DNA from: Strongylocentrotus droebachiensis
Lineage: Eukaryota; Echinodermata; Echinoidea; Camarodonta; Strongylocentrotidae
Reading direction: 5' to 3'
Assembly: GCA_035222895.1 (NCBI GenBank)
Contig: JAVYIG010000605.1
Coordinates: forward strand, 310,001 to 374,000
DNA length: 64,000 nt
The notes below the pieces were generated by a model. That model was not told the origin of the DNA and ran no database searches. It saw only the letters and a program-made list of their open reading frames with translations. Shown piece after piece: positions 12,616 through 24,727 of the stretch. Within the stretch, counting starts at the first letter, position 1. Each line of letters opens with the position of its first letter. Both the position numbers and the translations under genes were made by a program.

Positions 12616-15600
12616 CAATACTAATTGACCCTCTTTATATTACCCTCACTTTTCTCTCTTTTTCATACCTATTGTTTATATTGTTCTTGAAGAAGTTTCA
12701 GCTTGAGGTAGCCTCCCACGCATTCCTCTTCCCTCCCATCATTCCCTTCTATCATTCCCCCATCTCTCTCTCTCTCTTCTTTACGACTGTCGTGACTGTG
12801 TCAAGAAAATTGTTGCTAATTAGCACCGGTGAGGCTTTCCACTGCTTCTACAGCTAATCAAATTTGACCAATTTATGGCCAATCACACAAAAATGCTAGG
12901 CTCTGCTCTTTGGTGAAAGTAGAAAGTTACTGCTACAGCTACAGGCACTATGGGTTGGGGAAAATCAATTCAAATATAGTTATTAGGAGAGGCAAGTTTT
13001 AATCAAAACATGCAAATGTCGCAGGCAATTCAAGAAACTGTTCTAACTCACCTGGTATCCCTGATGATTCATTACACAGTGGTGTTTCTCTTTCAAATTC
13101 ACACTATAATTTCTTCTATGTATATCAAGAACTCCCTGATCTTTTCCTTTTTTTGTTTTATTCTTTTGAGAATATGTAGTACTATGAGCCTTTTTCTTGT
13201 ATTCTATGTATTTAAATACTTTAAACAAAAATAAAATAATGAAAAAAGCTTCATTTTAGAAAATTGAGTGCTGGTAAGTAAAAAGAAAAGCAATTATTGC
13301 TCATCCTACACTATAAAGATAACAAATCTATGAAAGTGACAAATTGTGCTACATGCATGAAAAGAGAAAAGTCTATTGGGAAATAATTTTCATTCTCAAA
13401 TCATACCATGCTAATGGCAAAATTTATTGCATTGTTTATTGCACAATCAGAGATTGTTAAATAAATTTCTGTTTTCCTTTTTATCTTAATGGTTCTCAAT
13501 GACCCAAAAAGAGATTGGTGTAATTGTAAAGATAAAAAAGAACATCTAAAGTATCAAAAACATATTTCATATCACTTTAGAGATGGAATCTGAATCTAAT
13601 AGCAAAACGCTTCCTCACCTTCCATTAAAGATCTTTTTTACGAGTCTTGTCTTTGCTCTCTGCCTGATCGGATAATCTGAAAGAAAAAGAAAAAGTCAAG
13701 AAAGTCAAGTCATTAGAGTTGAAATAAAGCCTGAAATTGTTGATGACGATGGATAAAACATCACTACTCTTTAGATTCCTTCAAATCTTTAATGGCCAAT
13801 ATCACTCTGGTCTTGCTCTATCGTTAATGGTTCAAATTTGAAGCACAATATCGCAGGAGACAAAGGCTTGTTTTTATTACCCGCAAAGTTAACACCATCG
13901 TCAAATACAAAGCTAGGAAATTTGCACAATCCCTTGACCTGTCAAAGACCAATAATATCCAAAATGACTTTTGTTGATTGTCGTTGTTTCACGCTTTAAC
14001 TTTGATGTTGCCAATCTAACTATTACAAAGAAAACAAAATCTCAGCAGAGATGGAGGGTCAACTTGAAGCAGGAATTTTTCCATTGCAAAATTACATAGA
14101 ATAAAATTCTTCTAATTTCTCTTCAATTATATCCTTTCATATTATGAAAAAGAATTAAATTAAGAAATGTATAAAGCAAACGCTTCATGTTTTTTGCCGA
14201 CTGCAATTAATAAGTCAACTGCAATTTAGTTTCTTTTCACTCTTAACAAAATGGATATTCAAAATACTTCTTGTAATTGATATCCAATCAAACTCAAGTT
14301 GACTCCCATATTTCAATCACACCGCACATTAGATTGTTCTCAATTCCCTCTCCTCAAAAAAAATCTTTGTAAAGTAACCATCCATCGCTTGATAAGTAAA
14401 TTGTTGCCGTTGATTGCATGGCTGTTAGCAATGGAATGTCCGCGGGATGGTTAAGGACATATTACTTTAGGTATGGGACTGAGCAACAGTCAAGTGACTA
14501 CCTAAATTGGAGTGTCAGATCTGTGATGTCAAACCTAGAGTGCATTAAACTTGAATTCTTATGGCCGAGCTTAATAGATGACGCACAATATTCCTGCCGT
14601 TTAAATGAAGAAGGGTTGAGAAACATAGGATAGGATGATTGAACAATACTTAGGATTCCACCATCTTTGTGTGATTAATAATGGATATGCATCGGACAGA
14701 GAGAGAGAAAGTTTGATTTCAAACGAGATGCAAACCTACAGAAATCTCATCAACGCCATGGCAACGAGGTAGGAATAGAGATGCAGAAATCTTATCAAAC
14801 AACAATTACGTTTGAAATGCCACAGAGAGAGAGACAGGGTGCAAGGGGTCTGGTGGTCATGTCAATGTGAGAAAAGAGAAAACACACCCAAAAACATTCA
14901 GAATTCATTTGTCAAATTATGCCATTCATCAAGACAAAACTGTGTCAAACCATGGACTGAGAAAAGATTATGGTACAAGAGAGGAGAGATATCGGAAACC
15001 GTTTTTTGATTTCATTAACTCGCCCCATCTAACCAGGTGCTTCCATCTTCCTCCTAATGAAATTTCTATCTCAAAATTAAATTCTGATTGCGAGTTATAT
15101 TCAGCTGCACTTTTTATGAGCTAAGATATATCAGGTTATTGTTTTTTTTGCTGGTCGTCGTGACGATGTGTTTTTCTTCCTTGGTCCAACACTGAAATGA
15201 GTTATGGGTAGGCTTAAGCTCCATATGTATCTCAGGTACATTATTTGGTTTGTACCGCCAAATCCATCTCTCCCCTCCCTCCCTCCTTACATCATCTTGC
15301 ACTTTGGGACTGAACACTTAAAGAGGTTTCCTTTCATTATCCTACGAGATGCCACAAAATTGTTTTCTCTTGTAATCAAAAAGAGGAAAAGTCCTGCGTG
15401 CTACCCAATTATCCTCCAACTTGGAGTCTAAGTCTTGGCTGCTCCTTCTAATTTCATTTCTGTTCATAAAGCTTGGCTGATGCATCATTTTTTATTGGGT
15501 CTAGATAGCATCGGCATGCCACTGTTATTAGGCTCAAACTCTGGAGCATATCGTTTATAATTACAACGAGATGGATGCTTCTCAGATTTGTTAAGTTTGC

Positions 15601-16419
15601 TTTATCGGAATGTTACAGAGCTTGTAAGAGCAACTTTGATTGTTTTCTCTCTTTTATTGCTTCTTCCTTTTCACTGCAATCTGACCCTTCCTTTACATTG
15701 TTCTATCATAAACAGATTTTAATGAATCCATATTGATTCTGGCATTGCTTCATATCAGTCTGCCTTCTCTTGTTATCGCTGGTTATCCTTTTCGTTAATC
15801 AAAATTCATTAACTTGCACTACAAAAAGGGCAGTCAGGCATTCATTTTCATTTCTCTATCCGTAAGATTGCTGGCCCAGGTCTTTTATGGAGTACAGTCG
15901 TTGAGTAATTTGACCTCTTTTCAGTTTGAAAGCAAAGGAGAGCTAAGCCATTACTTTTAATTTGTGATTGTGAATCAAAGCTGCAATAAAACTAAGCTTT
16001 TTGATACCAATCCACCTTGCTTACGGAGAAAAAGATAAAAGTGATTCATGATTAAAAGCAACTACACATACTATCTTAGGCAAGATTTCAAATTAAATTC
16101 TATGATCAGAAAGAAAGTTGTTATAAACAAGATGTAACTAATTATCAAACTGCATGGAGACCCAACAATTGGCATGGTATTACACTTTGAAACTAATTTT
16201 CAGGTTCTGTTTTTTCAAAAGTTTTCATCAAATTCTATAACCCACTGATTTAAATATTGAAAGAACGGTAGATATTGAAAGAACGGTAGATATTTTGATA
16301 CAAACAATTAGTGATACAACAGATTTAAAAAAAAAAAGTTTATTAAATTATAATGTTCATGTGATGATTTAAATTCTCAGCTCTCAGCAGACGATGTCAA
16401 GATGTATAATGCCATTGGA
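12616..16419. other. Long unique stretch, no gene seen
   Basis: Contains only small features: loose CT patches near 12655-12780, a 19-bp tandem pair ATTGAAAGAACGGTAGAT at 16257-16292, and a 71-codon + frame at 14418-14633 without a recognisable domain. The parts near 13615-13680 and 15440-15600 are less AT-rich. No RNA gene or inverted repeat was supported. Confidence 0.5.
16257..16292. repeat. 18-bp tandem duplication
   Basis: ATTGAAAGAACGGTAGAT occurs twice in immediate succession. Confidence 0.9.
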
Positions 16420-16477
16420 GTGTGTGTGGGTGGGTGGCGTGTGTATGTGGGTGTGTATGTGGGAGTGGATGTGTGTC
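16420..16477. repeat. GT/GGGT-rich microsatellite
   Basis: Irregular TGTG, GGGTG and GTATG units over about 58 bases. The minus-strand frame rich in Thr/Pro/His at this point is a product of the repeat. Confidence 0.85.
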
Positions 16478-19255
16478 TTACAATGACTGCTCTATTACAC
16501 ATGCAAATGTAATCCATTACTGTTACATCAGACGAGCTAACATGAGCTGAACCCCGTAGGTCAAACATCCATAATTGCACTGATTATTCATATTGTATAG
16601 GTTATTTTCCAACTAAAGTCTTACTAATTGGTAAAAAGGTCTTTTGACATTTTGGTTGCTATAAATGAAACATTGATTGCACTTATATTTAGAATCTGCA
16701 TTGGTGATGGATTGGGGCAATCAGATTTATATTTTCTTTTGTTTCTTTTCCATTTATATTTGTTTTTATTAGTATACTTCTACAGTATGAGAGTTCAATC
16801 AATCAAAGATAGGTAGATGCCATTGGTGTTCTCTGAACATTGTGATCACGTTTTTGACTTAGTAATAATATACACTTTCTTTTCTGGTTTTACGTGCAGT
16901 GAAGAGCAAAAGCAATCTTAAAATCAATGCTTAGTATACATCAAATGTATCAATAGAAATATGGTTAGAGCCATGTAACAACATTTGTCTATTTTAAAAA
17001 CAGCGTACAAATTTTGTAAATTATTTCATGCTGATTTTAGTGAAGAAATTTTCACTGTCACAATTTTTCAAGTGCAACATTTCTTTTTCTCTTCATTTAA
17101 GTGCATACATATAATGATTTGTGATATGCACTATACCTGCCTATTAATATGATTACATTGTTTCAATAATATTTCCTCAGATGCATAAGTTCAGATTTGT
17201 TTGGAAATCAAGATAAAACAATTCTCAAAATACCACCTTAGATGTTCACAAATCCAAGTGAAGTCACCATTACAAAGCTAAACTCTCACTCCTAATTATT
17301 ACTCATTGGGTGTCTGTTTTATGAACTCAACATCAAGTCATTAATTGTTTGAGAAAGACTAGTACTACTTTCCTCAAGACTTTAAGAAGCAACAAAAATA
17401 ACCTACTTATAAATAAATCCTTGAACTGGAGTTACATCTAAGATTTGTCGCCAAGCATGATCCATATTTCTGATCTCTTCTGGGTCAATTCATTGTCTAA
17501 AGAAATTAGAACACAAGATCAGTATGATGAGAGAAAGCTAGCTTGCTGAGTTTGTTTTCTCATGATTTGAGGTTTTTGGTAGGATCTCGGTCTCTCTCAT
17601 TTGGTTTTGGTCATACTTATTTTAAAAACTTAATTTTGAAAATGTAGGCTAATCACTACTTCAACTCAATTTTTAAACAACAGCTGTCATTTAGTTTTTG
17701 TAAATTTGTATATACTGTTTTGGTTTTAAACTTTTAATTTGGCTCAAAAGCCACAAATAATTTAACAAATACACCATTAAAAATACATCTCATAATTAAT
17801 AATAATTTCAGATTTCAATGCTAGATTTAATTCCATTTCTCAATACTAGCATACATGTTATTATATCCTATAATCAAAATTGATTTAAGACCATGTTTTC
17901 ATTTTTTAACATGCTCAGATGTTTAGTTTTCAAAGATATGGTGCTCACTCAGTACATGACTCAATGTTCACTACTAGTTCATTAGTAAACTTATTCTATT
18001 CATATTGCATGTATGCAAGATATGTAATCACAAACTAGTACCTCAGTTTTGTTTCAAATACTTGTACTCATTTAACGTTCAATATTAGAGCACTTGATTT
18101 GGTTTTGTTGGTTCACGAAATTCAATATTTCATACTAAGACTAATTTATAACTACATTTACAAAGCTGTCTGGAATCAAGTAGGAATAAGTATGAAATTC
18201 ACAAGAGAGAAAGCTACGTAAATGGAAATAAATAGCATTTGTCATCAATCCCAGTTATTCTCCATCCTCTTTTATCTTCTTTGTTGTGGTTAGAAGCACA
18301 AAGAAAGACATTTATTTTCTCAGCAGTCCATCTTCTGCTGATAATACACTCTTGAGGAGCACTGCATGGCCAGCTAGAGCCAGAGCTAGAGGCCCAGAGG
18401 CAATGAAATTTGTTCAGATAACTTGGACTATTCATCATCTTCATTATCTGGAGTAATCAAATATAGTTTCCCAAATTTTCTCTCATTTAGGACTTCATCC
18501 ATGGGAGCAGAGCTTGCACAAACAAGGAGTAAATCGGACGGATTGCCAGAGAGTGAGTATCCACGGCCGGCCGGCCAGCTCTCTCTCTCTTTCTTGTCTG
18601 TCCTCCATCGCCTCACCAGCTTCAGTAATTAGTGCACGGAGGAGAAGATTCAGCAACCAAGCTATTTCCTTGGGAGGGAACAATATCAACTTAAGAGCTA
18701 GGATGGGGGAGAAGAAGAAGAGAGAAAGAGAGAAAGAGAAAAGACACTTGGAACATGTAAAACAAGAAAACGTCAAGACACAAACGAAGCAATTAAGCAA
18801 GTGGTGGTGTGTGATAATGAAGGCAATGCCAAAGCCAAGGGGAAAACTCATTAAATTGATTTCAGGGTTAATAAATTACTCTGAATATCCGATTTCCTTC
18901 TACAGCCATGCTACAGCCGTGCCTGGCTCCAAAACACTTGATTAATCAGATCTGGATGTGCCAACGTCTCGGCTGTTTTGTATGTGTATGTAATCAAAGA
19001 AAGAAAAAGACTTTACTTGCTGTGAAGAAGCGTATGCTTCGGATATGTATATTCAATATTTCTTTCTGATCGTGGGATTTCTGAAATGTCAACAATGCAC
19101 TATAAATGGAGTTTACCGAGTATTGAGTAACCTAAGATTGTGAGCTTGATAAAAGAGTACTTGGATGCCTTCCACTTAGCTCCTGCCAGCCATCATTTTT
19201 AGCAGAAAAAGTTCAATTAAAAGTTCAACGCTGACTTTATCTAGTAGAGATGACC
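16478..19255. other. Unique AT-rich stretch, no gene seen
   Basis: Mostly AT-rich unique DNA. Short CT repeats occur at 18579-18600 and an AG-rich patch at 18706-18750. Overlapping open frames on both strands at 18428-18945 have no recognisable domain and shadow one another. They are not called as genes. Confidence 0.5.
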
Positions 19256-19800
19256 TAATTATCTCATTTTGCAGAGGGATATGTGCGCTGTATCGTCATA
19301 GTGATATGAGACAATTGAGCAGCAGGCCAAGCAAAGTGTATTTGAACATGACAAGAAGACGAGAGGAATAGTGAAAGGTCCCAGGGCCCCGTCGGCCTGC
19401 CAGGAAGCAAGGGAGATTTGAATAGACTGGGGCTATGCCGCTTAAGTAAATAACAGTCGTCATAATGTAGCATTTGTGATTGCCCCGCGCGCAAAAGGGG
19501 GGAGCGCAATTCATTCGCCTAAAAAACATTGTGTACCCTCCACTCGGGCAGCCACAGCCAGGCAGCGAGCTGGCAAAATGAGGTCTGACGACTCATAGGC
19601 ATGTCTGGGCAGAGGCAATTTGATAAGATGTCGTGATAATCACATCAGTAACAGCATAGCCCCAGCAAAGACAAAAGTGCAGGGTGTGAGTGCTAAGCAC
19701 CTGGGTTGAACTGAAAGTAAAGTGCAGCGCCGCTGCCCGCCCCGATATCCAAATTCAATATTAATTAGTTACTGGGGGCTAGCATGCGAGTGACAGTACC
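19256..19800. promoter_or_regulatory. Possible cis-regulatory island (unconfirmed)
   Basis: About 545 bp of non-repetitive sequence with much higher G+C than the neighbourhood, including GCCCCGCGCGCAAAAGGGG (near 19482) and CCACTCGGGCAGCCACAGCC. It also holds CCAAATTCAATATTAATTAG near its end. The two minus-strand frames (77-81 codons) look incidental. A conserved non-coding or promoter-like element is possible. The call rests on composition alone. Confidence 0.3.
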
Positions 19801-21530
19801 AAGTGTGGAGAAATCTGTCATTCACACACCCCATGCAAACTATTTCACAAACAAGACCGGAGGGCAAACGGTATTATTACCCTGTCTGGGTTCACATACA
19901 CCACCATTGCTATCTCTCCTGCTTTGGATTGGAGATGATAATATTAAAAGGCCTTGAAGGAAGAAGTGTGATCCGAAAGAGAAAAGTCAGAAAATGCCAA
20001 GAAAAGAGGAGGAAAAAGAGAGGAAAAGGAGCCATCCCGTCGCCTACTCTTGAATCAGACAATTGTCACGATCCAGGCTTACCCACGGACCAACTTCTCA
20101 CAGCAAAGCTAATTAACCTCTTGCCACTGCACTAGTTAAAGAATCTCTCTTCAAAGACATACTACAGATGGGCCATTCTCTAGTAGATCGGTGCTCACTT
20201 GCAGTGCTTTAGGCTGCTAGAAGCAAAAACAATCACACAACACAGAATCTCTCCATCACTATCAAAACATTTATCACTACAAAAGCAATAATACATCTTA
20301 AAAACAAAATGACATCTTGTAGACCCTGGGCCATAGGAATCAAGGAAACGCTACTAAATATGAAAAGTGGTTATCAGCATTGAGCTGACCTACAAATGGG
20401 AAAAGAGGTTGGTGAAGAAGAGATTTCCATGGTAGCTCCTCAAGCCTAATTTCATCAGCATCTTGCTTACAAATCGGCGCTCGTAATCATCTTTGGTATG
20501 TCTTTGCCAAACAGGCCCCATCTCTTAACAAGGCTCTCGTTGTTTGTAACGGAATGTGTTTGATCCGTCACAGCTCCATCATGAAGGGCGCTTATTGCAT
20601 ACCTTTAACCCGAGGTGGACTTTTCATTAATGCCTCTTTAATACCAAAGAACCTCAAGAAGCCCCCCTCGTTTCATTTCCGAACTTCATCGGTATTGATT
20701 TCATCCCAATCAAGCCGCTCATTTTCCCATTTGTGGCTGAAAGAGAAGAAGAAGAAGCAAAAAAGTGCAAAGTGTAACCTGACCAGGGCACATTTCTCAC
20801 CCCAAATCACTCCAAGAACAGATCACACCAAACCGATTACCAATTTTTCTCATCCATTTTTTCATTTGCCCTCCTCTCATTGTGAGCAATGAAAGTCCAA
20901 ATGCAGCAGGTTGTTTTGGTTTGAATCAACCAATGAAACACAGGCCCAGTGTAAGATCAAACTGCATCTCATCAATTCTTCATTTATACCTCATCTTCTC
21001 TAGTTAATGCAATTTGGATGATTTTCTCTAATCCAATGTCAAATGGCCTTTTTATTTTTCTCCTAACTTTGCACAAACAAGGGGTGCGAGAGAATCACTA
21101 ACTCGGTTACATTCGCTTCTCAGGGGGGCGCCACTACCACCCACCGACGCCCGTGCAAGAAACAAGGTCCGTTAATTGTTTGGAGCAGCTATTTTGGGGA
21201 GTAATTGGCCCGGGCTAAGGAGAATATACAGATGTGTACTTCTCATCACAAATAATTCAATTTGATGTCAGGCATTCTCAGGATATTATGAAGAGACCTA
21301 AAAGATAGCATCACCACCAGGTCCTACCCTGGAAGATGCCAGCTCACAGTGGTGTGCCTTGTGGTTGCCTAGAAACAGAATAGTTTCAGAAGCAAGGGGT
21401 GAGCAGGAACAGAAGTCATAATTATGAAAGAGATTGTTGAAATGCTGTAGTGATTATTGCCAGGCCAGCAAACAACTTTCTCACGGGGAGCAGCTAGTAT
21501 TGTAACTGAGACCATCAAAGATAGCCGTCT
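19801..21530. other. Unique sequence with GC-richer patches, no gene seen
   Basis: Holds frames of 110 codons (19803-20135) and 112 codons (20554-20892) on +. Neither has a known domain, a convincing splice context or a partner exon nearby. The patches 20460-20700 and 21061-21235 (the latter with GGGGGGCGCCACTACCACCC) are richer in G+C and may be regulatory. They could equally be ordinary unique DNA. Confidence 0.45.
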
Positions 21531-21562
21531 TATCTCTCTCCTTTGTCTCTCTATCTCTCTCA

Positions 21563-21613
<51 letters not shown>

Positions 21614-21641
21614 ATCTCTCTCTCTCTCTCTCTCCCTCTTT
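21531..21641. repeat. (CT)n microsatellite
   Basis: More than 50 nearly uninterrupted CT units with a few TTT and CCT interruptions. The Ser/Leu-repeat frame over it is not a gene. Confidence 0.95.
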
Positions 21642-23050
21642 CAAGATGATGTCAAGGTTACCCAGTGAGTGATGTACAATAGTGTTAACTACTATCTTTC
21701 AAATATATTCCATCAAGTTACTTTGATCAGCAAAATTATGAAAGTTTAAATGAAATTAAAGTTGTTTGGGATGAATCTCTACAAACAAACAGCTGTCATT
21801 GAAAAATATTCAAGAGGCTTAATATTCTGGTGCTTTTAATGACTTACTTCCTAAAATTGAAATTGCTTGAGGTCAGAAGAATATCCCACTGAAATCAAAA
21901 TAATTTGAGAACAGACTCATCAAACTATCTACAAAATTGAAGATTTATCTGGACACTTTAGTGATAAACAGTTTAACTGTGACATCATTAAAATTCATTG
22001 CTATCCCAACTCAAATATTTAATACCACAGATTTCCTTACAAGTCTAAAGTCACATCTAAAGCAATAGGGGGAAAACTGAAATAGGTTAACGAAATAACA
22101 AACTTAGTGATCCTAGGTATATCAAGTGAGCTCGTAGAAGGCTTTACACAGCTAAGACCACTTAAAGCTCTACTAAGTCGTTACGTGGGAGTGATGTCTC
22201 ACCAAAAACAAAAAGACTCCTTCTCAAATAGAGTCCCGTAATAGAAGAGCTACGAAGAAAAGAGTGAAGCGCAAAAGATAAGAGAAGGAGAGAATTAATC
22301 CGGTCTAGGGGCAGTCCATCCATTATGTATGAGAGCCAAGCTTAAAAAGTAATTTGGACTCTTCTTCAGTAGAGACAATAGCATTGACAAGTTATGGAGC
22401 TGGGAATGAGGCAAAACAAAAGACCGGTGGAGGGCGAAGACTTACCCCCCCTTAGCAGGGAAACAAAAGGCCTCTTTAAAAGTGAAATTTGGAGGAGGAC
22501 AATTAGACAAGGGCTGACCTAAGTATTGATTGGGAAGAGAGAATGTATTATATCACATTCAGAATGAATATTTGTTGAATCGCTTTTCAATTGTTGACTT
22601 GAAGAAACTTGTTAATTGGTTAGTTGATCAATCAGACAGAAAGATCGATAATGAGAGCATCCCATGAGGCTGGTTTCTAACATCCATTCTTTGTATAATT
22701 GATTTCAAATAGGACTAAATTTATTCCTTTATAGTAAACTCACATTCCACCTAAAAGTTTGTTTTTCAGCAAGTCTGTAAGAATTTGCATGGAACTATTG
22801 ACGTGAAATATATAAACATATCCATTGAGTAAAAAAAAAATGGTATGAAATGACCTTTCTGTAAGAGACAAAAACAAAACAAAAATCATCCCCCAGCTGA
22901 TCAGAAACTTTTAAAACTCATAAAGAGAATTGAATTAAATTATATATAAATAATGATCGTCAAAACCTTGGTAGAGAAAAGATTTTATGAATGCTGCCAT
23001 AGCAATGACAAATTGTAATGACTTTTCTTTATTGATACTCTGTATGTTAA
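21642..23050. other. Unique stretch, no gene seen
   Basis: Unique sequence with a GC-richer portion at 22110-22520. Nothing identifiable as an exon, RNA or mobile element. Confidence 0.5.
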
Positions 23051-23417
23051 TGCCTAGGTCACATTTGCGCTACAGCTAGGATACGGCGGCCGTAGACCCC
23101 CAAAATCGAGAGATACCTGCGGCGGCCGCAGAGGATCTGCTGTGGCCTCAGGGTCCCTCTAGACCGTATCCCTATCTTCACAGGCCATACGGGTCACCGT
23201 GGGATTATAGCGAGGAGTTATAACCTTTTTTGTTTCTAGGTTCACGATAGCAATTAGACATACCTTGGCCATGCCGTAGAGCAGTTCCACGGCAACTATA
23301 CGTCGGGCGTACGATGGCCTTGCGGCTACCATGCGTCTGTCTCATACTGCCCTATAATTGCTATTGGCCGTAGATATTTTAAACCCCACGGCCGCCTTGT
23401 CAAATGTGACCTAGGCA
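23051..23417. mobile_element. GC-rich fold-back element with TAA target duplication
   Basis: The terminal inverted repeats TGCCTAGGTCACATTTG and CAAATGTGACCTAGGCA are perfect over 17 bases and are flanked by TAA on both sides (23048-23050 and 23418-23420). A 3-bp TWA target duplication is the hallmark of the PIF/Harbinger superfamily, so a Harbinger-type MITE is likely, though the ends are not diagnostic. The ~370-bp interior is much richer in G+C than the flanks and holds CGGCGGCCG-type palindromes and GGATACGGCGGCCGTAG-like repeats. It has no coding sequence. Confidence 0.88.
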
Positions 23418-23449
23418 TAACTCTTAGATGACTTCTCCATAGAATATGC

Positions 23450-23513
23450 AGGTCTGGCATTGGACCCACAACCTCTTACTTGAGAGACCAAACTCTGAAC
23501 CACTCAAACATGG
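23450..23513 (-). mobile_element. tRNA-like head of a SINE fragment
   Basis: Read on the minus strand this carries an A-box-like TTTGAGTGGTTCAG (plus coordinates 23495-23508) and a B-box-like GGGTCCAATGCC (23456-23467) with tRNA-like spacing. The B box departs from consensus GGTTCGANNCC, so it is probably an old, inactive copy. Its 3' side on the minus strand runs into the 23051-23417 element 33 bases away, which may have interrupted it. A decayed tRNA pseudogene is the alternative. Confidence 0.4.
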
Positions 23514-24009
23514 AGCCTGCAATAAGCTTAGGCCAACAACAAAAAAAACGTTTAGCATCCTGCCTTTCTTTAAATAGGAAGGAGGAGGCCCTTTTTTTAT
23601 TCAAAATGGCAGCTTGGTACATTTTCCCTGACAGTCAGGCTATTTTCCAAGATGGCTGCTGGCATTTAAAAAAAAAATCAGAAATAGATCATTTTAGCAG
23701 TATGTTTGTCATGTTTTTTTGTTTTGTTTTAATTTATGAAATAAGTTTTAAATTTTGTTAAAAGGAGGCGGCCCCCAAAGGGAAGTGGGCGGGGACACTA
23801 AACATTTTGTTTGTTTTTTAAATGGCCTAATTAAGTCATTCAGCACTATCCCTTCTGGCTCTCAAAAAGACAACTATCTCATTCAGAGAAGATAACCATT
23901 GGGGGGGGGGGGATTCATAAGGAATCTAAAGTTTGAAGGTATATATATATATATCTTTGTAAAAATAAAAATGCCCTTACAAGAAGCATGAAGTTATAAA
24001 TGATACCAG
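23514..24009. other. Spacer with simple repeats, no gene seen
   Basis: Holds poly-A/T patches, a 12-G run (23901-23912) and an (AT)n run (23940-23954). The 93-codon + frame at 23480-23761 overlaps the tRNA-like fragment and poly-T, and is not credible. Confidence 0.5.
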
Positions 24010-24727
24010 AAGCCTGGCTTCATCAGCCCGAGTTGGTCAAACAGCCCGCTATTTCTGATCCGGGAAATTAGCCAGATCACAAAATAGCGGGCTATTTGGC
24101 AGGTGAAGACACAAATAGTGGGCTATTTGCTCGGGAAATCTTTGTAACTATATACTTGGGCTAGTTTGCGAAATAGCTCACTATTTGTGGTCCGTTCTCA
24201 CTAGATTTCTCGATCCCGGCATGCATGACGATATCTTACTGTTTCTGGTTTCCGGCGCTAGTTTTTTTTATGCACGAACACGTCATGTGCAATCAGCTGT
24301 TAACTAGAAAATCTGTGTGTATACACTACTGTTACTTGTTTACAATCTTTAAATTAATAATAGTAAATTATTCATCACTTCATCAACGATATACCAGTTA
24401 ATTCTTTTGTTATTCTGGATTCTGTTTGATAATTTTAAGTTGTACATGTTAGTGTTGTATCGTGTAGTATTATGTCTCACTGGACTGAGGAGCAGGTCAG
24501 TATTTTAATAAACTTTTGGAGGGAAGACAACAATTTTTACGCTGTTGTAGGTAGCTTAATTTGTTAGCTCAAAGGGTCTATCTCGCACTACGCATGCGCT
24601 AACACTGAGCAAATGCTAGAGCCTGAGTGTCAAGCTGATGAAGTCGCGATTTTTAACTTTTGGGCTAATTTCCCTGATCACAAAGTAGCAGGTTATTTGG
24701 CCAACTCGGGCTGATGAGGACGGACCT
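24010..24727. mobile_element. Fold-back DNA element, family A member 2, with coding remnant
   Basis: The left end (24010 on) and the right end (to 24727) share CATCAGCCCGAGTTGG and imperfect arms that run on through (T/C)AGC(C/T)CGCTA-like and GATC(C/A)GGGAAATTAGCC segments. It is 718 bp, about twice the size of the other two members (8151-8533, 43331-43643). The central 24230-24600 is not inverted and holds a short frame with a Myb/SANT-like start (listed separately). It shares ATGCGCTAACACTGAGCAAA (24594-24613) with member 1. It is best read as an internally deleted copy of an autonomous DNA transposon. No clear target duplication is seen. Confidence 0.85.
24472..24567 (+). pseudogene. Remnant of a Myb/SANT-like (trihelix) DNA-binding domain inside a MITE
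   Basis: An ATG at 24472 opens a 31-codon frame that ends at TAG (24565-24567). It contains WTEEQVSILINFWRED, which fits the first helix of Myb/SANT-like domains: Trp, then an acidic pair, then Leu-Ile and an aromatic/Trp one turn later. PIF/Harbinger transposons encode a Myb/SANT-like accessory protein next to their DDE transposase, and other transposon and host genes also use this fold. The frame is much too short for a full domain. It stops or meets a possible splice donor (G/GTAGCT near 24549) and is followed by the right arm of the element. I infer a first-exon relic of the autonomous parent. The family assignment rests on 16 residues, so chance resemblance remains possible. Confidence 0.4.

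Noticed and set aside
14418-14633. 71-codon + frame as a possible exon
   Set aside because: No recognisable motif, no clear splice sites and no partner exon nearby.
18428-18945. Overlapping frames of 62-143 codons on both strands
   Set aside because: They shadow each other, include a CT repeat and an AG-rich patch, and show no domain.
19803-20135. 110-codon + frame as a possible gene
   Set aside because: Basic low-complexity centre, no domain, and no support from context; a chance frame is more likely.
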